NCBI GenBank assembly: GCA_049596955.1
Contig: JBMYMD010000005.1
Coordinates: 60,212-124,211 of the forward strand
From: UBA3478 sp049596955
GTDB lineage: Bacteria > Bacteroidota > Bacteroidia > Flavobacteriales > Flavobacteriaceae
Reading direction: 5' to 3'
Length of the DNA stretch: 64,000 nucleotides
How positions within the stretch are numbered: the stretch's first letter is position 1; every line of letters starts with the position of its first letter. Shown here one piece after another: positions 53,292 to 62,730 of the stretch. The position numbers and the translations under genes are program-made. The notes beneath the pieces are model-generated. The model was given only the letters and a program-made list of their open reading frames with translations. It did no database searches and had not been told where the DNA came from.

Positions 53292-53435
53292 TTAACAATT
53301 TATTATGATAACGAAATTTAAGAAAACAGCTAAAACATTCATAAAACTTGCCCTTATTTAAAATTTTTAACCAATAATTAACAAAAGACTCCAGCAAATA
53401 TTAACAATTTGCACTCCCTTTTGAAAGAGAGAAGT

Positions 53436-54482
53436 ATGGATATTCAAGAAATCAATGAATTAGTCAAAAGTAAGAGTGCATTTATTAGCGCCTTACGCAC
53501 TGAAATGCAAAAAAAGATTGTAGGCCAAAAACACATGGTTGACAGCTTATTAATCGGTTTGTTAGGTAAGGGACACATTTTATTAGAAGGTGTGCCAGGT
53601 CTAGCAAAAACACTCGCTATTAATACACTGTCAAAAGCCGTACAAGGGAGCTTTAGTAGAATTCAGTTCACACCTGATTTACTTCCCGCAGACGTAGTCG
53701 GTACCGTTATCTACAATATGAGCAAACAAGAGTTCAGCACAAAAAAAGGACCAGTGTTTGCAAATTTTGTTTTAGCCGATGAGATCAATAGAGCTCCTGC
53801 AAAGGTTCAATCGGCTCTTCTTGAAGCAATGCAAGAAAAACAAGTGACCATTGGAGAACAAACCTTTTTATTAGAGCAGCCATTTTTAGTCATGGCCACA
53901 CAAAACCCTGTTGAGCAAGAAGGTACTTATCCGCTTCCAGAAGCACAATCCGACCGTTTCATGTTAAAAGTGGTTATCGATTACCCAAATCAAGACGATG
54001 AGTTAATGATTATGCGTCAAAACATGGCGAAAACAACAGAAGAAATATCATCAATCATCGATCTCAAGCAAATTAAAGAGGCTCAAGATATAATTGATCA
54101 AGTGTATATCGATGAGAAAATCGAAAATTACATTTTAGACCTAATTTTTGCTACGAGATATCCTGCAAAATACAAGCTCACCAAGAAAGTCTATCGAAAA
54201 TTCATCAATAATAAAGGAGAAGAAGACGAAAAAGTAGAAGAAGTTCCATTAGAAGAATTTATCCAATACGGGGCCTCTCCAAGAGGAAGCATCAATTTGG
54301 CAAAAGCTGCAAAATGCTATGCTTTTATTAGTGGTCGTGGCTTTGTAGTCCCTGAAGATGTGCGCGCTGTAATATACGACGTGCTTCGACACCGAATTGG
54401 TCTCTCTTACTTAGCTGAGGCAGATGAAATAAGCAGTGAGCAAATTATTGAACAAATAGTCAATACCATAGAAGTTCCTTAA
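53436..54482 (+). CDS. MoxR-family AAA ATPase
   Basis: The 348 residues begin MDIQEINELVKSK. Walker A is GVPGLAKT, Walker B LADEINRAPAKVQ, and the sensor 1 region ATQNPVEQEGTYPLPEAQ is diagnostic of MoxR proteins. These act as chaperone-like ATPases with VWA-domain proteins; here DUF58, BatA and BatB follow in the same operon. ATG 53436 was preferred over TTG 53409. An 144-nt AT-rich leader lies upstream; no exact promoter match is seen. Confidence 0.95.
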   Translation: MDIQEINELVKSKSAFISALRTEMQKKIVGQKHMVDSLLIGLLGKGHILLEGVPGLAKTLAINTLSKAVQGSFSRIQFTPDLLPADVVGTVIYNMSKQEFSTKKGPVFANFVLADEINRAPAKVQSALLEAMQEKQVTIGEQTFLLEQPFLVMATQNPVEQEGTYPLPEAQSDRFMLKVVIDYPNQDDELMIMRQNMAKTTEEISSIIDLKQIKEAQDIIDQVYIDEKIENYILDLIFATRYPAKYKLTKKVYRKFINNKGEEDEKVEEVPLEEFIQYGASPRGSINLAKAAKCYAFISGRGFVVPEDVRAVIYDVLRHRIGLSYLAEADEISSEQIIEQIVNTIEVP

Positions 54483-55373
54483 ATGTCAATTGATACCGCA
54501 TCGCTCATAAGAAATGTGCGTCGAGTAGAGATCAAAACCAAAAAGCTTTCTGATCAAGTCTTTGGAGGAGAATATCACTCGGCTTTTAAAGGAAAGGGTA
54601 TGACCTTTTCTGAGGTGCGTAAATACGAATACGGGGACGATGTAAGATCCATAGACTGGAACGTTTCTGCTCGTCAAAACGAGCCTTATATCAAAATCTA
54701 TGAAGAAGAAAGAGAAGAAATTCTCATGTTGGTCGTAGATATTAGTGGATCTGTTCTGTTTGGAACCGGGCTTCAAACTAAACTAGATAAAGCAATTGAG
54801 GTAGCTGCAGCTCTTGCTTTTTCAGCATTACAAAACAATGATAAAGTTGGTTTGATGGCATTTTCCAACAGTATCTTAAAATATGTTCCCCCTAAAAAAG
54901 GGAGATCCAATGTCTTAAGGATTCTCAGTGATCTTATCGTCTTAAAACAGGAAGCCGATTTATTTCCGCCGAGAAAAACAAACATCAATAGTGTTTTTGA
55001 ACGCTTGACCATTAGTTTAAAAAAGAAAGCCAACCTTTTTATTTTTTCAGATTTTTTGGATGAAGGCTATCAAAAAAAACTTCAAATCTTAGCCAAAAAA
55101 CACGATGTGAATGGCTTTAGAATCTACGACAACAAAGAATTGGATATTCCTCAGCTAGGTTCAGTTTACATGAATCCTCTGGAGTCCAAGCAGTCCGTTT
55201 ATCTCAATACGCTTTCGTCTTCATTGAAACGACAATACAGAGCTGAGTTATTGCAGCAAATCAATTACTTCGAAACGAGTTTTAAAAGAGCTAACGCTGA
55301 TTTTATAAGTTGTGAATTAAACGAAGATCACTTCAGCAAACTTCATCAGTTATTTAGAACCAAAACCAACTGA
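54483..55373 (+). CDS. DUF58 domain protein (VWA-like)
   Basis: The 296 residues carry the DUF58 hallmark VRKYEYGDDVRSIDWNVSAR and a VWA-type MIDAS start VVDISGSVLFG. It is a cytosolic partner of the MoxR ATPase in Bat operons. It begins at the base after the moxR stop and its stop overlaps the next ATG by one base (55373), so the three genes are tightly coupled. Confidence 0.94.
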   Translation: MSIDTASLIRNVRRVEIKTKKLSDQVFGGEYHSAFKGKGMTFSEVRKYEYGDDVRSIDWNVSARQNEPYIKIYEEEREEILMLVVDISGSVLFGTGLQTKLDKAIEVAAALAFSALQNNDKVGLMAFSNSILKYVPPKKGRSNVLRILSDLIVLKQEADLFPPRKTNINSVFERLTISLKKKANLFIFSDFLDEGYQKKLQILAKKHDVNGFRIYDNKELDIPQLGSVYMNPLESKQSVYLNTLSSSLKRQYRAELLQQINYFETSFKRANADFISCELNEDHFSKLHQLFRTKTN

Positions 55374-56926
55374 TGACAAAGGCAATCCAACATAGCGTCT
55401 CTCTGTTTTTATTGCTGACTTTTTTAAACGCCTCAGCCCAGAATATAGAAACTAGTATCAATCGAGACAGTATTCAAATAGGAGAACAAATTGAATTGAG
55501 CTTTAAAGTTGAGGTAGATTCTAGTAGCACAGTGCTCTTTCCCGAAGGCCAGACTTTTGTGCCATTAGAGTTAGTAGAATCTTTAGCTACAGACACGCTG
55601 AAAGAAAATGAAAAATTTATACTTCTTAAAACCTATAGACTGACTCAATTTGATAGCGGCGTTTATGGCATACCAGAGCAGCAAATAACCATAAACGGCA
55701 GTCCATTTTTGACACCGACATTTCAGATAAATGTAAGGGACGTTAAAGTAGACACTTTAGAACAAGGTCTGTATGACGTAAAGAGCAGAATTCAAATCGA
55801 AAAACCAAAGGGAGAACTTTTACAATGGATATTAGGAATCATTCTATTTATCTTGATTGGACTCGCCATATACTTTGCTTATCAAAAATGGGTAAAGGGT
55901 GAAGAACAGGTAGAAGAATTGAATCCTTACCAAAGCGCTCTAGAATACGTTCAATCCATTAAAGTTGAAAGCTTCTTGAAGCAAGAAGAAGTCAAATCTT
56001 TTTATTCGACCTGCGTGGAAAACCTAAAACACTATGTTTACTACTGCTTTGAAATTTCATCTCTAGACCGAACAACAGCAGAGTTTATAAGTCTTTTTCA
56101 CTGGCTTATCGAAAATGAAAAAGTAAAAATCGAATCCGCTAAAATCAAAGAATTACAGGAATGGCTGGAGCGTTCTGACCTTGTAAAATTTGCAAAATAC
56201 CATCCAGAACAAACCACACTTGAAGAAGATCAACACTTCATGTTATCTTTTTTACAAGCTATAGAAGAGGGGCTGCCTGAACCTGAACCTGAAGAAATTC
56301 TAGAACAGCTTAGATTTGAAGAGGAGCGCAAAAAAATAGAACAGAAAAAGCGCCTAAAAAAAGCAATTATTGCAGTCTGCTCAGCTCTTTTGATTGTTCT
56401 GCTAGCCACATTTATAACCCTAGGACCAAAAGACTTTGTTGCGGAATTAACCTTTGATGCCAATAAAAATTTAAGAGACCTCAACTGGTACAGCAGTAAA
56501 TACTCCTACCCCAGCGTTGAAGTAGAAACACCTGAAGTTTTGGAACGTCAAGATGACAATACTTTTTTCTATGAAAATCAGAGAGCACAATTTGAAATAG
56601 GCTTAATCTCTTTACAAACAGATCCTGAAAAAGAGTGGGATTTCAGAATTGCTACCGAAAATCGCTTGGCCTATTTTCAAGAAAAAGGATATAGCTCTAT
56701 TCTGCCAAAAGAAGAAGAGTTTATAACCCCTGACGGAGTGCAGGGTATTAGAACGTATGGAAGCGCCATAAACGCAGAGGGCGATAGAGTAAATTACAGC
56801 ATTATTACCTTCGGAGGAAAAGGTTTTTCTCAAGAAATATGGATGAGCTGGTTAGATGGTAATACCTATGCTCAAGAGGTTAGTGATCGAATTTTGAATT
56901 CATTAAAAGTAAGCACAGAAATCTAG
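55373..56926 (+). CDS. BatD-like membrane protein of the Bat operon
   Basis: The 517 residues have a signal peptide (LLLTFLNASAQ), an N-terminal Ig-like/BatD-type domain (about 25-125), a transmembrane helix (about 147-167), a cytoplasmic helical part (about 180-320) and a second membrane helix (about 330-350). A C-terminal extracytoplasmic domain of about 165 residues follows (SYPSVEVETPEVLER, GYSSILPKEEEFITPDG), of no family I recognise. It resembles the extra membrane gene that sits between DUF58 and BatA in flavobacteria. It is probably part of the membrane Bat complex. Confidence 0.75.
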   Translation: MTKAIQHSVSLFLLLTFLNASAQNIETSINRDSIQIGEQIELSFKVEVDSSSTVLFPEGQTFVPLELVESLATDTLKENEKFILLKTYRLTQFDSGVYGIPEQQITINGSPFLTPTFQINVRDVKVDTLEQGLYDVKSRIQIEKPKGELLQWILGIILFILIGLAIYFAYQKWVKGEEQVEELNPYQSALEYVQSIKVESFLKQEEVKSFYSTCVENLKHYVYYCFEISSLDRTTAEFISLFHWLIENEKVKIESAKIKELQEWLERSDLVKFAKYHPEQTTLEEDQHFMLSFLQAIEEGLPEPEPEEILEQLRFEEERKKIEQKKRLKKAIIAVCSALLIVLLATFITLGPKDFVAELTFDANKNLRDLNWYSSKYSYPSVEVETPEVLERQDDNTFFYENQRAQFEIGLISLQTDPEKEWDFRIATENRLAYFQEKGYSSILPKEEEFITPDGVQGIRTYGSAINAEGDRVNYSIITFGGKGFSQEIWMSWLDGNTYAQEVSDRILNSLKVSTEI

Positions 56927-56927
56927 C

Positions 56928-57947
56928 ATGTTTGAAATAGGCTCATTTAAAAACCCTGAATTACTTTGGCTCCTAACGGCGCTAATTCCCCTTTTACTGT
57001 GGTTTTTTGTGTTCAGACATAAAGATCGTGCAGGTTTTAATTTCTCCTATGCCCCAAGCACTAAAAAATACAATCAGATAAATAGCGTCTCTATATTAAT
57101 TTGGAAGATAAGACCCTTCATTTTCTTTTTGAGACTTCTTGGACTCGCAGCGTTAATTGTCGCTATCGCAAGACCTCAGACAAGTTCTGTTTCTACAAGA
57201 ACAAAAACAACAAAAGGAATAGACATTGTACTGGCCATTGATGTGTCCTCGAGTATGCTGGCCAAAGATCTCAAGCCAAATCGATTGAGTGCCTTGAAAA
57301 AAGTAGCTGCAGAATTTGTCGGAAAAAGACCAAACGATCGTATAGGTTTGGTAGTTTACGCTGGCGAGAGCTACACTAAAACTCCAGTAACCAGTGATAA
57401 AATTATTGTTGATCGCTCTCTACAAGAAGTAACCTACGGAGATATAGAAGACGGTACAGCCATTGGAATGGGTCTAGCAACCGCAGTCAACCGCATTAAA
57501 GACAGCAAAGCTCTTAGTAAAGTCATCATACTACTCACAGATGGAGTAAACAACGCTGGGTTTATAGAACCCCAAACAGCAGCAGATTTAGCTTTAGAGT
57601 ACAACATCAAAACCTATACCATTGGCTTAGGCACCAACGGAAATGCTATGACACCAGTGGCTTATAATCCTGACGGCTCCTTTAGGTATGGTCTAAGACC
57701 TGTTGAAATAGACGAAGTACTGCTCGAAGAAATCGCAGAGCTTACAGGCGGTCAATATTTTAGAGCCACAGACAATAGTAAACTCGAAGAAATTTATGAA
57801 GAGATTAACAAATTAGAGAAAACTGAAATAGAAGAATTTACGTATTATTCTTATGAAGAACACTACCGCTCTTGGTTGATTTTGGGATTAGTCCTTTTAT
57901 TGTTAGAGTGGTTGCTCAAACACAGCCTGTATAAAAGCGTTATTTAA
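56928..57947 (+). CDS. batA: BatA, VWA-domain membrane protein
   Basis: The 339 residues have N-terminal membrane helices (about 10-28 and 62-82), a VWA domain with a complete MIDAS (AIDVSSSMLA, a later Thr, LTDGVNN) and a C-terminal membrane helix (WLILGLVLLLLEWLL). In Bacteroides BatA to BatE promote aerotolerance. The VWA domain is periplasmic and likely engages partners under MoxR control. It is 1 nt after the previous stop. Confidence 0.92.
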   Translation: MFEIGSFKNPELLWLLTALIPLLLWFFVFRHKDRAGFNFSYAPSTKKYNQINSVSILIWKIRPFIFFLRLLGLAALIVAIARPQTSSVSTRTKTTKGIDIVLAIDVSSSMLAKDLKPNRLSALKKVAAEFVGKRPNDRIGLVVYAGESYTKTPVTSDKIIVDRSLQEVTYGDIEDGTAIGMGLATAVNRIKDSKALSKVIILLTDGVNNAGFIEPQTAADLALEYNIKTYTIGLGTNGNAMTPVAYNPDGSFRYGLRPVEIDEVLLEEIAELTGGQYFRATDNSKLEEIYEEINKLEKTEIEEFTYYSYEEHYRSWLILGLVLLLLEWLLKHSLYKSVI

Positions 57948-57952
57948 GCGAT

Positions 57953-59014
57953 ATGATTAAGTACCAAGTTTCACAGTTTTTGATTTACGGAGCATTTTGC
58001 ATCGCATTTCTCTTTGTGATATTTCAAAGCTATCGCATATGGCAGTACAAAAAGTTGAAAGCAGTAGTTCTCAACAACGCTATTCGAAAGGTAGTGCTCA
58101 ATAGGCTTGCACCTAATAAAATGAGCAAGGGCAAACACTGGCTTAAATTCAGCATTTTTACATTAGCGGTCTATGCACTATTTGTTGCTCTTGCCAATCC
58201 ACAAATTGGAACTGCACTTCAAACAGTAAAACGAGAAGGTATAGATATTGTCTTCGCAATAGATGTCTCTAAGAGTATGTTAGCTGAGGACATTGCTCCA
58301 AATCGAATTGAAAAGGCAAAGAGAATTGTGTCAGAAGTAATTAATAATTTGGCTTCTGATCGAGTTGGTATCATTGCTTATGCGGGTGGTGCCTTTCCTC
58401 AGCTGCCTATTACAACCGATTATGCTGCAGCCAAAATGTTTTTGCAGTCCATGAACACTGATATGCTCTCTTCTCAAGGAACTGCCATTGGTGGAGCGAT
58501 CAATCTAGCCTCTCAATACTTCGATGACGACCAACAAACCAATCGCGTTTTACTCCTGATTTCCGATGGAGAAGACCACGCAGGAGCAATTGATAATCAA
58601 GTACTTCAAAACGCCTTCGAAAATAACATTCAAATATTTACTATCGGTATAGGAGAAGAAAAAGGTGCTCCTATTCCCATCAAAAAAAATGGCGTTTTAC
58701 AAAGTTTCAAAAAAGATGGTGAAGGACAGGTTGTAATCAGTAAACTCAATCCAATTATTTTACAAGAAATTGCACTGCGTACAAATGGCGCATATCTCTC
58801 TGGCAATAATACCGAAGAAGTTGTCGAAGAGATAGGCAGCATTATAGATAAAATTGACAAAACCGAATTTGAAGCAAAAGAATTTGCCTCATACAAAGAT
58901 CAGTTCCAATGGCTCATAGGCATCGCTTTAGTCCTATTGATTATTGATAGTCTCCTATTAGAACGCAAAACCAGTTGGATCAAAAAACTTAATTTATTCA
59001 ATGAAAAAGTCTAA
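57953..59014 (+). CDS. batB: BatB, VWA-domain membrane protein
   Basis: The 353 residues repeat the BatA layout: two N-terminal membrane helices, a VWA domain with MIDAS (AIDVSKSMLAED, ISDGEDHAG), and a C-terminal helix (WLIGIALVLLIIDSLLL). It is a paralogue of BatA in tandem. Its 3' end overlaps batC by 14 nt. Confidence 0.92.
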   Translation: MIKYQVSQFLIYGAFCIAFLFVIFQSYRIWQYKKLKAVVLNNAIRKVVLNRLAPNKMSKGKHWLKFSIFTLAVYALFVALANPQIGTALQTVKREGIDIVFAIDVSKSMLAEDIAPNRIEKAKRIVSEVINNLASDRVGIIAYAGGAFPQLPITTDYAAAKMFLQSMNTDMLSSQGTAIGGAINLASQYFDDDQQTNRVLLLISDGEDHAGAIDNQVLQNAFENNIQIFTIGIGEEKGAPIPIKKNGVLQSFKKDGEGQVVISKLNPIILQEIALRTNGAYLSGNNTEEVVEEIGSIIDKIDKTEFEAKEFASYKDQFQWLIGIALVLLIIDSLLLERKTSWIKKLNLFNEKV

Positions 59015-59834
59015 TATCATATCTGCACTATTGTTGCTGTTTACTGGTTCTGTACACCTGAGTTATTCTCAAACAGAAAAGGGGCAAGAATACAGTTATC
59101 AGGCCAATGAATTGAGTCTTGAAAGTGAATACAATAAAGCTGAAGCTCTATACAGAAAAGCATATGCTGTTGATGAAAGTGAAACCAGAGCACTTTACAA
59201 TTTAGGAACCAATCTCTACAAAAATGAATTGATAGAAGAAGCTTTTTCAAACTTTAAAGCCACAGTTGAAAAATCAAGTGTCAAAGGAGAAAAGCACAAT
59301 GCTTACCACAACATGGGAAACCTCTTTATGGATAAAAAGGAGTATGAAAAAGCCATAGAATCCTATAAAAATGCGCTAAGACAGGATCCTACTGACGATG
59401 AAACAAGGTATAATTTAGCATTGGCAAAAGAAATGCTGAAAAAAAATCCTCCTCAAAACAATAAGGACCAAGACGACAAAGACGACAAAGACGACAAGCA
59501 ACAAGATCAAAAGGACCAACAAAACCAAGAAGGAGATTCTGATTCAGAGAAAGAAAAACAAGAAGAAAACAAAAACGATTCTGGTGATGGTGATTCTGAA
59601 GAAAACAAAGAAGAAGAAGGCGGAGATCAAAAACAGGAACAAAAAGAGCAACCTCAACAAGGAGATGATTCTAAAAAAGAACAATCACAAAACCAACCTC
59701 GACCAAATCAATTGTCTAAACAACAAATAGAAAATCTACTTGAGGCTATGCGAAATGAAGAAAAAAAGGTTCAAGAAAAGCTGAAAGCGGCAAAAGTAAA
59801 AGGAAAGAAAATAAAAACGGATAAAGATTGGTAA
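59001..59834 (+). CDS. batC: BatC, exported TPR protein
   Basis: The 277 residues have a signal peptide (SALLLLFTGSVHLSYSQ) and TPR repeats (about 28-150, e.g. EAFSNFKATVEK, AIESYKNALRQDPTD). A long, very acidic/Gln-rich low-complexity region follows (about 155-235), then a final helix (QIENLLEAMRNEEKKVQEKL). The periplasmic TPR part probably scaffolds the VWA proteins. It overlaps batB by 14 nt and is 3 nt before batD. Confidence 0.9.
   Translation: MKKSNIISALLLLFTGSVHLSYSQTEKGQEYSYQANELSLESEYNKAEALYRKAYAVDESETRALYNLGTNLYKNELIEEAFSNFKATVEKSSVKGEKHNAYHNMGNLFMDKKEYEKAIESYKNALRQDPTDDETRYNLALAKEMLKKNPPQNNKDQDDKDDKDDKQQDQKDQQNQEGDSDSEKEKQEENKNDSGDGDSEENKEEEGGDQKQEQKEQPQQGDDSKKEQSQNQPRPNQLSKQQIENLLEAMRNEEKKVQEKLKAAKVKGKKIKTDKDW
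59472..59498 (+). repeat. Short tandem repeat in batC
   Basis: Three copies of the 9-nt unit GACGACAAA (the last ends AAG) encode DDK-DDK-DDK at the start of the acidic region. The repeat is in frame, so copy number changes would only alter length. Confidence 0.75.
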
Positions 59835-59837
59835 GCA

Positions 59838-61619
59838 ATGAAGTCTAGAAAATTACATTTTCTAATTTCTCTTTTGTACATAAGCATGTCATTTGCTTAT
59901 GCGCAGAACAATGCTGTAATATTTGAAGCTAGGTTGAGTAAAAGCAAATTAGGGGTTAATGAAAGACTCCGTGTGGTCTTCAGCATGAACAAAGACGGTG
60001 ACAATTTTAATCCTCCTTCATTTAAAAATTTTAAGGTCATCGCTGGCCCAACCCAACAGATCAGCTCTTCTTTTGTCAACGGAAAAAGAAGCTATTCAAA
60101 GTCGTATACTTATGTTGTCCAGCCCTTGCAAAAAGGAAAATTTGAAATCGGACAGGCCTCTATTGAAATTCAGGGTGAAACATACAAAACAATTACCCAA
60201 AAAGTAGAAGTTACCTCGGCAGTCGAAAATCCAAATGCGCCAAAAAGTGCAGCTTCAATAGCAGAAGAGAGTCTCTTTTTAGTCGCTGAAGTATCCAATA
60301 CCAACCCTTATGAAAACCAAGGGTTCTTTGTGCGGTATAAGCTTTATATCGACCCACAAGTCAATGTGACCAATTTTAGACCTATCGACAACCCGAGTTA
60401 TCCCAATTTTTGGAATCAGGAAATTCCGATCAACCAGTACACCACAGAAGAAACCACTTATAAGGGAAAACGCTTCAGAGCTGTGGTATTAAAAAGAGTA
60501 GTTTTATATCCTCAAAAATCAGGAAAACTCGAGATAGAGCCTTTCGCCTTAGATGTTAGTGTAGATGTCCCTACAAGCCGTAGAGATTTTTTTGGAAGAC
60601 CAATGTACGCTTCTGCAAATAAAGTGCTTACTGCCGGTAAACGCAGCATCAATGTAAAGGCCCTGCCCGCCGCCGGTAAACCAGATTCATTCACTGGAGG
60701 TGTTGGAGATTTTGACTTTTCAATTGAGGCGAATAGAACTCGATTAGATGCCTCTGAATCACTGCAAATAGAAGTCAAAATAACTGGTAGTGGAAACCTT
60801 AAATTGATGCAATTACCCGATTTACAATTGCCATCATCCCTTGAGGTTTACGAACCTGAGTTCAACGAAAACATCCGCACGAATCTCGGAGGGATGAAAG
60901 GAGACATCTCTAAATCATATACGGTTGTTCCTTCTTATAAAGGAAGTTACCCGGTACAGGAAATCGCCTTTAGTTATTTTAACCCAAAAACCAAAAAATA
61001 CGTCACAAAGTACTCTGAACCCATCACTATTGAAGTAATTAATGGGCCTTCAGCCAATGAAGAACAAGAAAAAAGCTCAAGCTTTGTTTCAAAAATGGTT
61101 GTGCCAACTACTTCTTCATTTCACTTTATTAAGGTTCAGACTGCTTTTGAGAATACAACGAATAAAGGGTTTGAAGAAAAAGGATTGTTTTACATATTAT
61201 TTGCAATTCCATTTATACTATTGCTGATTTATGAAATTGCAAAGAGGTCTATCGTCGTGTTTAGTCCTAATGATGAAAATAGGGCGCTTAGATCTGTTCA
61301 AAGACTAGCTAAAAAACATTTATCTGAAGCCCATAAGACCTTAGATCGTCCTGAGGCATTTTATACGGCCTTAGAACAGGCTCTGTTCAAATTCTTGCAG
61401 GCCAAACTGAAAATAGACATCAGTGCTATAACAAAATCCAATATTGAAATTTTGTTGAAAAAAAGGCAAATAGAAAGTGCCATTATAACTCGATTTATTG
61501 ATTTGATAGAACTTTGTGAACTCGCTAGATACAGCAGTGGGACTATCGAAAAAAACACTGAAGAAATCTATAATACAGCTGTTGAATTATTAAGTGACTT
61601 AGACAAACGATTAAAATGA
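59838..61619 (+). CDS. batD: BatD, large membrane-anchored Bat protein
   Basis: The 593 residues have a signal peptide (ISLLYISMSFAYAQ), several Ig-like/BatD (oxygen tolerance) domains (about 25-410, with SKSKLGVNERLRVVFSMN, YTYVVQPLQKGKFEIG, FTGGVGDFDFSIEAN), a membrane helix (about 447-465) and a cytoplasmic helical C-terminus (RALRSVQRLAKKHL, ARYSSGTIEKN). This is the BatD pattern. It overlaps batE by 4 nt. Confidence 0.92.
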   Translation: MKSRKLHFLISLLYISMSFAYAQNNAVIFEARLSKSKLGVNERLRVVFSMNKDGDNFNPPSFKNFKVIAGPTQQISSSFVNGKRSYSKSYTYVVQPLQKGKFEIGQASIEIQGETYKTITQKVEVTSAVENPNAPKSAASIAEESLFLVAEVSNTNPYENQGFFVRYKLYIDPQVNVTNFRPIDNPSYPNFWNQEIPINQYTTEETTYKGKRFRAVVLKRVVLYPQKSGKLEIEPFALDVSVDVPTSRRDFFGRPMYASANKVLTAGKRSINVKALPAAGKPDSFTGGVGDFDFSIEANRTRLDASESLQIEVKITGSGNLKLMQLPDLQLPSSLEVYEPEFNENIRTNLGGMKGDISKSYTVVPSYKGSYPVQEIAFSYFNPKTKKYVTKYSEPITIEVINGPSANEEQEKSSSFVSKMVVPTTSSFHFIKVQTAFENTTNKGFEEKGLFYILFAIPFILLLIYEIAKRSIVVFSPNDENRALRSVQRLAKKHLSEAHKTLDRPEAFYTALEQALFKFLQAKLKIDISAITKSNIEILLKKRQIESAIITRFIDLIELCELARYSSGTIEKNTEEIYNTAVELLSDLDKRLK

Positions 61620-62386
61620 AAACAAAGCTGATTTACTTCCTCCTCTTTAGTTTGACATTAGGTCACTTTTCTAATGCACAAGAACAAGATGCATATGCCA
61701 TTTTCAAACAAGCCAATGAATACTACAATCAAGGCCAGTACGAAAAGGCAATTGAGGCCTATCAACGAATCGAATCCATGAATACCGTTTCTGCGGAGTT
61801 ATATTTTAATTTGGGAAACAGTTTTTACAAAAGCAATAATATCGCAGAGAGTATTTTCTATTATGAAAAGGCACTATTATTAAATCCGCAAGACAAAGAA
61901 ATCAGGGATAACTTAGGATACGCACAAAACATGCGAATCGACGCGATTGAAACCATTCCTTTAAGCTTTTTTCAAAGCCTTGGCAATAAAATAATTTTTT
62001 TCCTCAGCATCAAACAACTCTCAATACTCGCCTTATTATCCGTTTTGTTTAGCCTTTGCGCTTATATTGTATTCCGAGAAAGTATGGATAGCTCTCGAAA
62101 AAGAACTTCATTTACCTTATCTATTTTGTTTTTAGTAACAGGCCTTGCTTCTTTTGGATTGAGTAGAATAGCGCTTTCAGAAGAACAAAAAGACAGGCCT
62201 GCAATTTTATTTGGAAAAGAGGTCTTATTACGTGCTGAACCAAATCAAGGCTCAGAAGTTTTTGTTACCCTACATGAAGGAACAAAAGTTGATATTTTGG
62301 AAATATTTGAAGATTTTAGCAAAATCAAACTGGCCAATGGTCAAACCGGCTGGATTGAAAAAGACGAATTAAAGGAAATTAAATAA
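61616..62386 (+). CDS. batE: BatE, TPR and SH3-domain membrane protein
   Basis: The 256 residues have a signal peptide, TPR repeats (about 25-110, with YFNLGNSFYKSNN and YYEKALLLNPQDKEI), two membrane helices (about 130-152 and 162-182) and a C-terminal SH3-like domain (VLLRAEPNQGSEVFVTLHEG). The order TPR, membrane, SH3 is that of BatE. The ATG overlaps the batD stop by 4 nt. Confidence 0.92.
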   Translation: MKTKLIYFLLFSLTLGHFSNAQEQDAYAIFKQANEYYNQGQYEKAIEAYQRIESMNTVSAELYFNLGNSFYKSNNIAESIFYYEKALLLNPQDKEIRDNLGYAQNMRIDAIETIPLSFFQSLGNKIIFFLSIKQLSILALLSVLFSLCAYIVFRESMDSSRKRTSFTLSILFLVTGLASFGLSRIALSEEQKDRPAILFGKEVLLRAEPNQGSEVFVTLHEGTKVDILEIFEDFSKIKLANGQTGWIEKDELKEIK

Positions 62387-62387
62387 G

Positions 62388-62684
62388 TTGAAGCTATTCA
62401 TCCAACATAAGGTTATCGTTTTGTTTCTGCTTGCTTTTTTGAGCAAAGGAGTTTTTGATATTCTTCAAGTCAATGAGGCCTTTGTCTATGAATTAATGGA
62501 AGGTGGTGAACAAGAGGAATCACAAAACAAAGAATCCAAAGAAAAATTAGAATTGTTCAGTTATTCCGAACAATTCCCTATTAAATCTTCATTTTTTACT
62601 GAACTGGCAAAGACGAGTGCAGTGGTTAATTTTGTAAAGGAATCTTGGTTCGATGTTCCAAATCCTCCTCCAAGGGTAGCTTAA
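62388..62684 (+). CDS. Small membrane protein at the end of the Bat operon
   Basis: The family is not recognised. The 98 residues start with TTG one base after the batE stop. A hydrophobic helix (KVIVLFLLAFLSKGVF, about 8-24) could be a membrane anchor or signal. An acidic Glu/Gln region (about 38-53), a mixed part and a proline-rich tail (VPNPPPRVA) follow. The tight spacing suggests translation coupled to batE and a Bat-linked role. Confidence 0.65.
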   Translation: MKLFIQHKVIVLFLLAFLSKGVFDILQVNEAFVYELMEGGEQEESQNKESKEKLELFSYSEQFPIKSSFFTELAKTSAVVNFVKESWFDVPNPPPRVA

Positions 62685-62730
62685 CTACTCATCAAAAAAA
62701 TTAATTCACTAAAATTTAAAACTAACGGTT

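Noticed and set aside
53409..53435. TTG start adding nine residues to the MoxR protein
   Set aside because: ATG 53436 gives the usual MoxR N-terminus; the extra residues lack family support.
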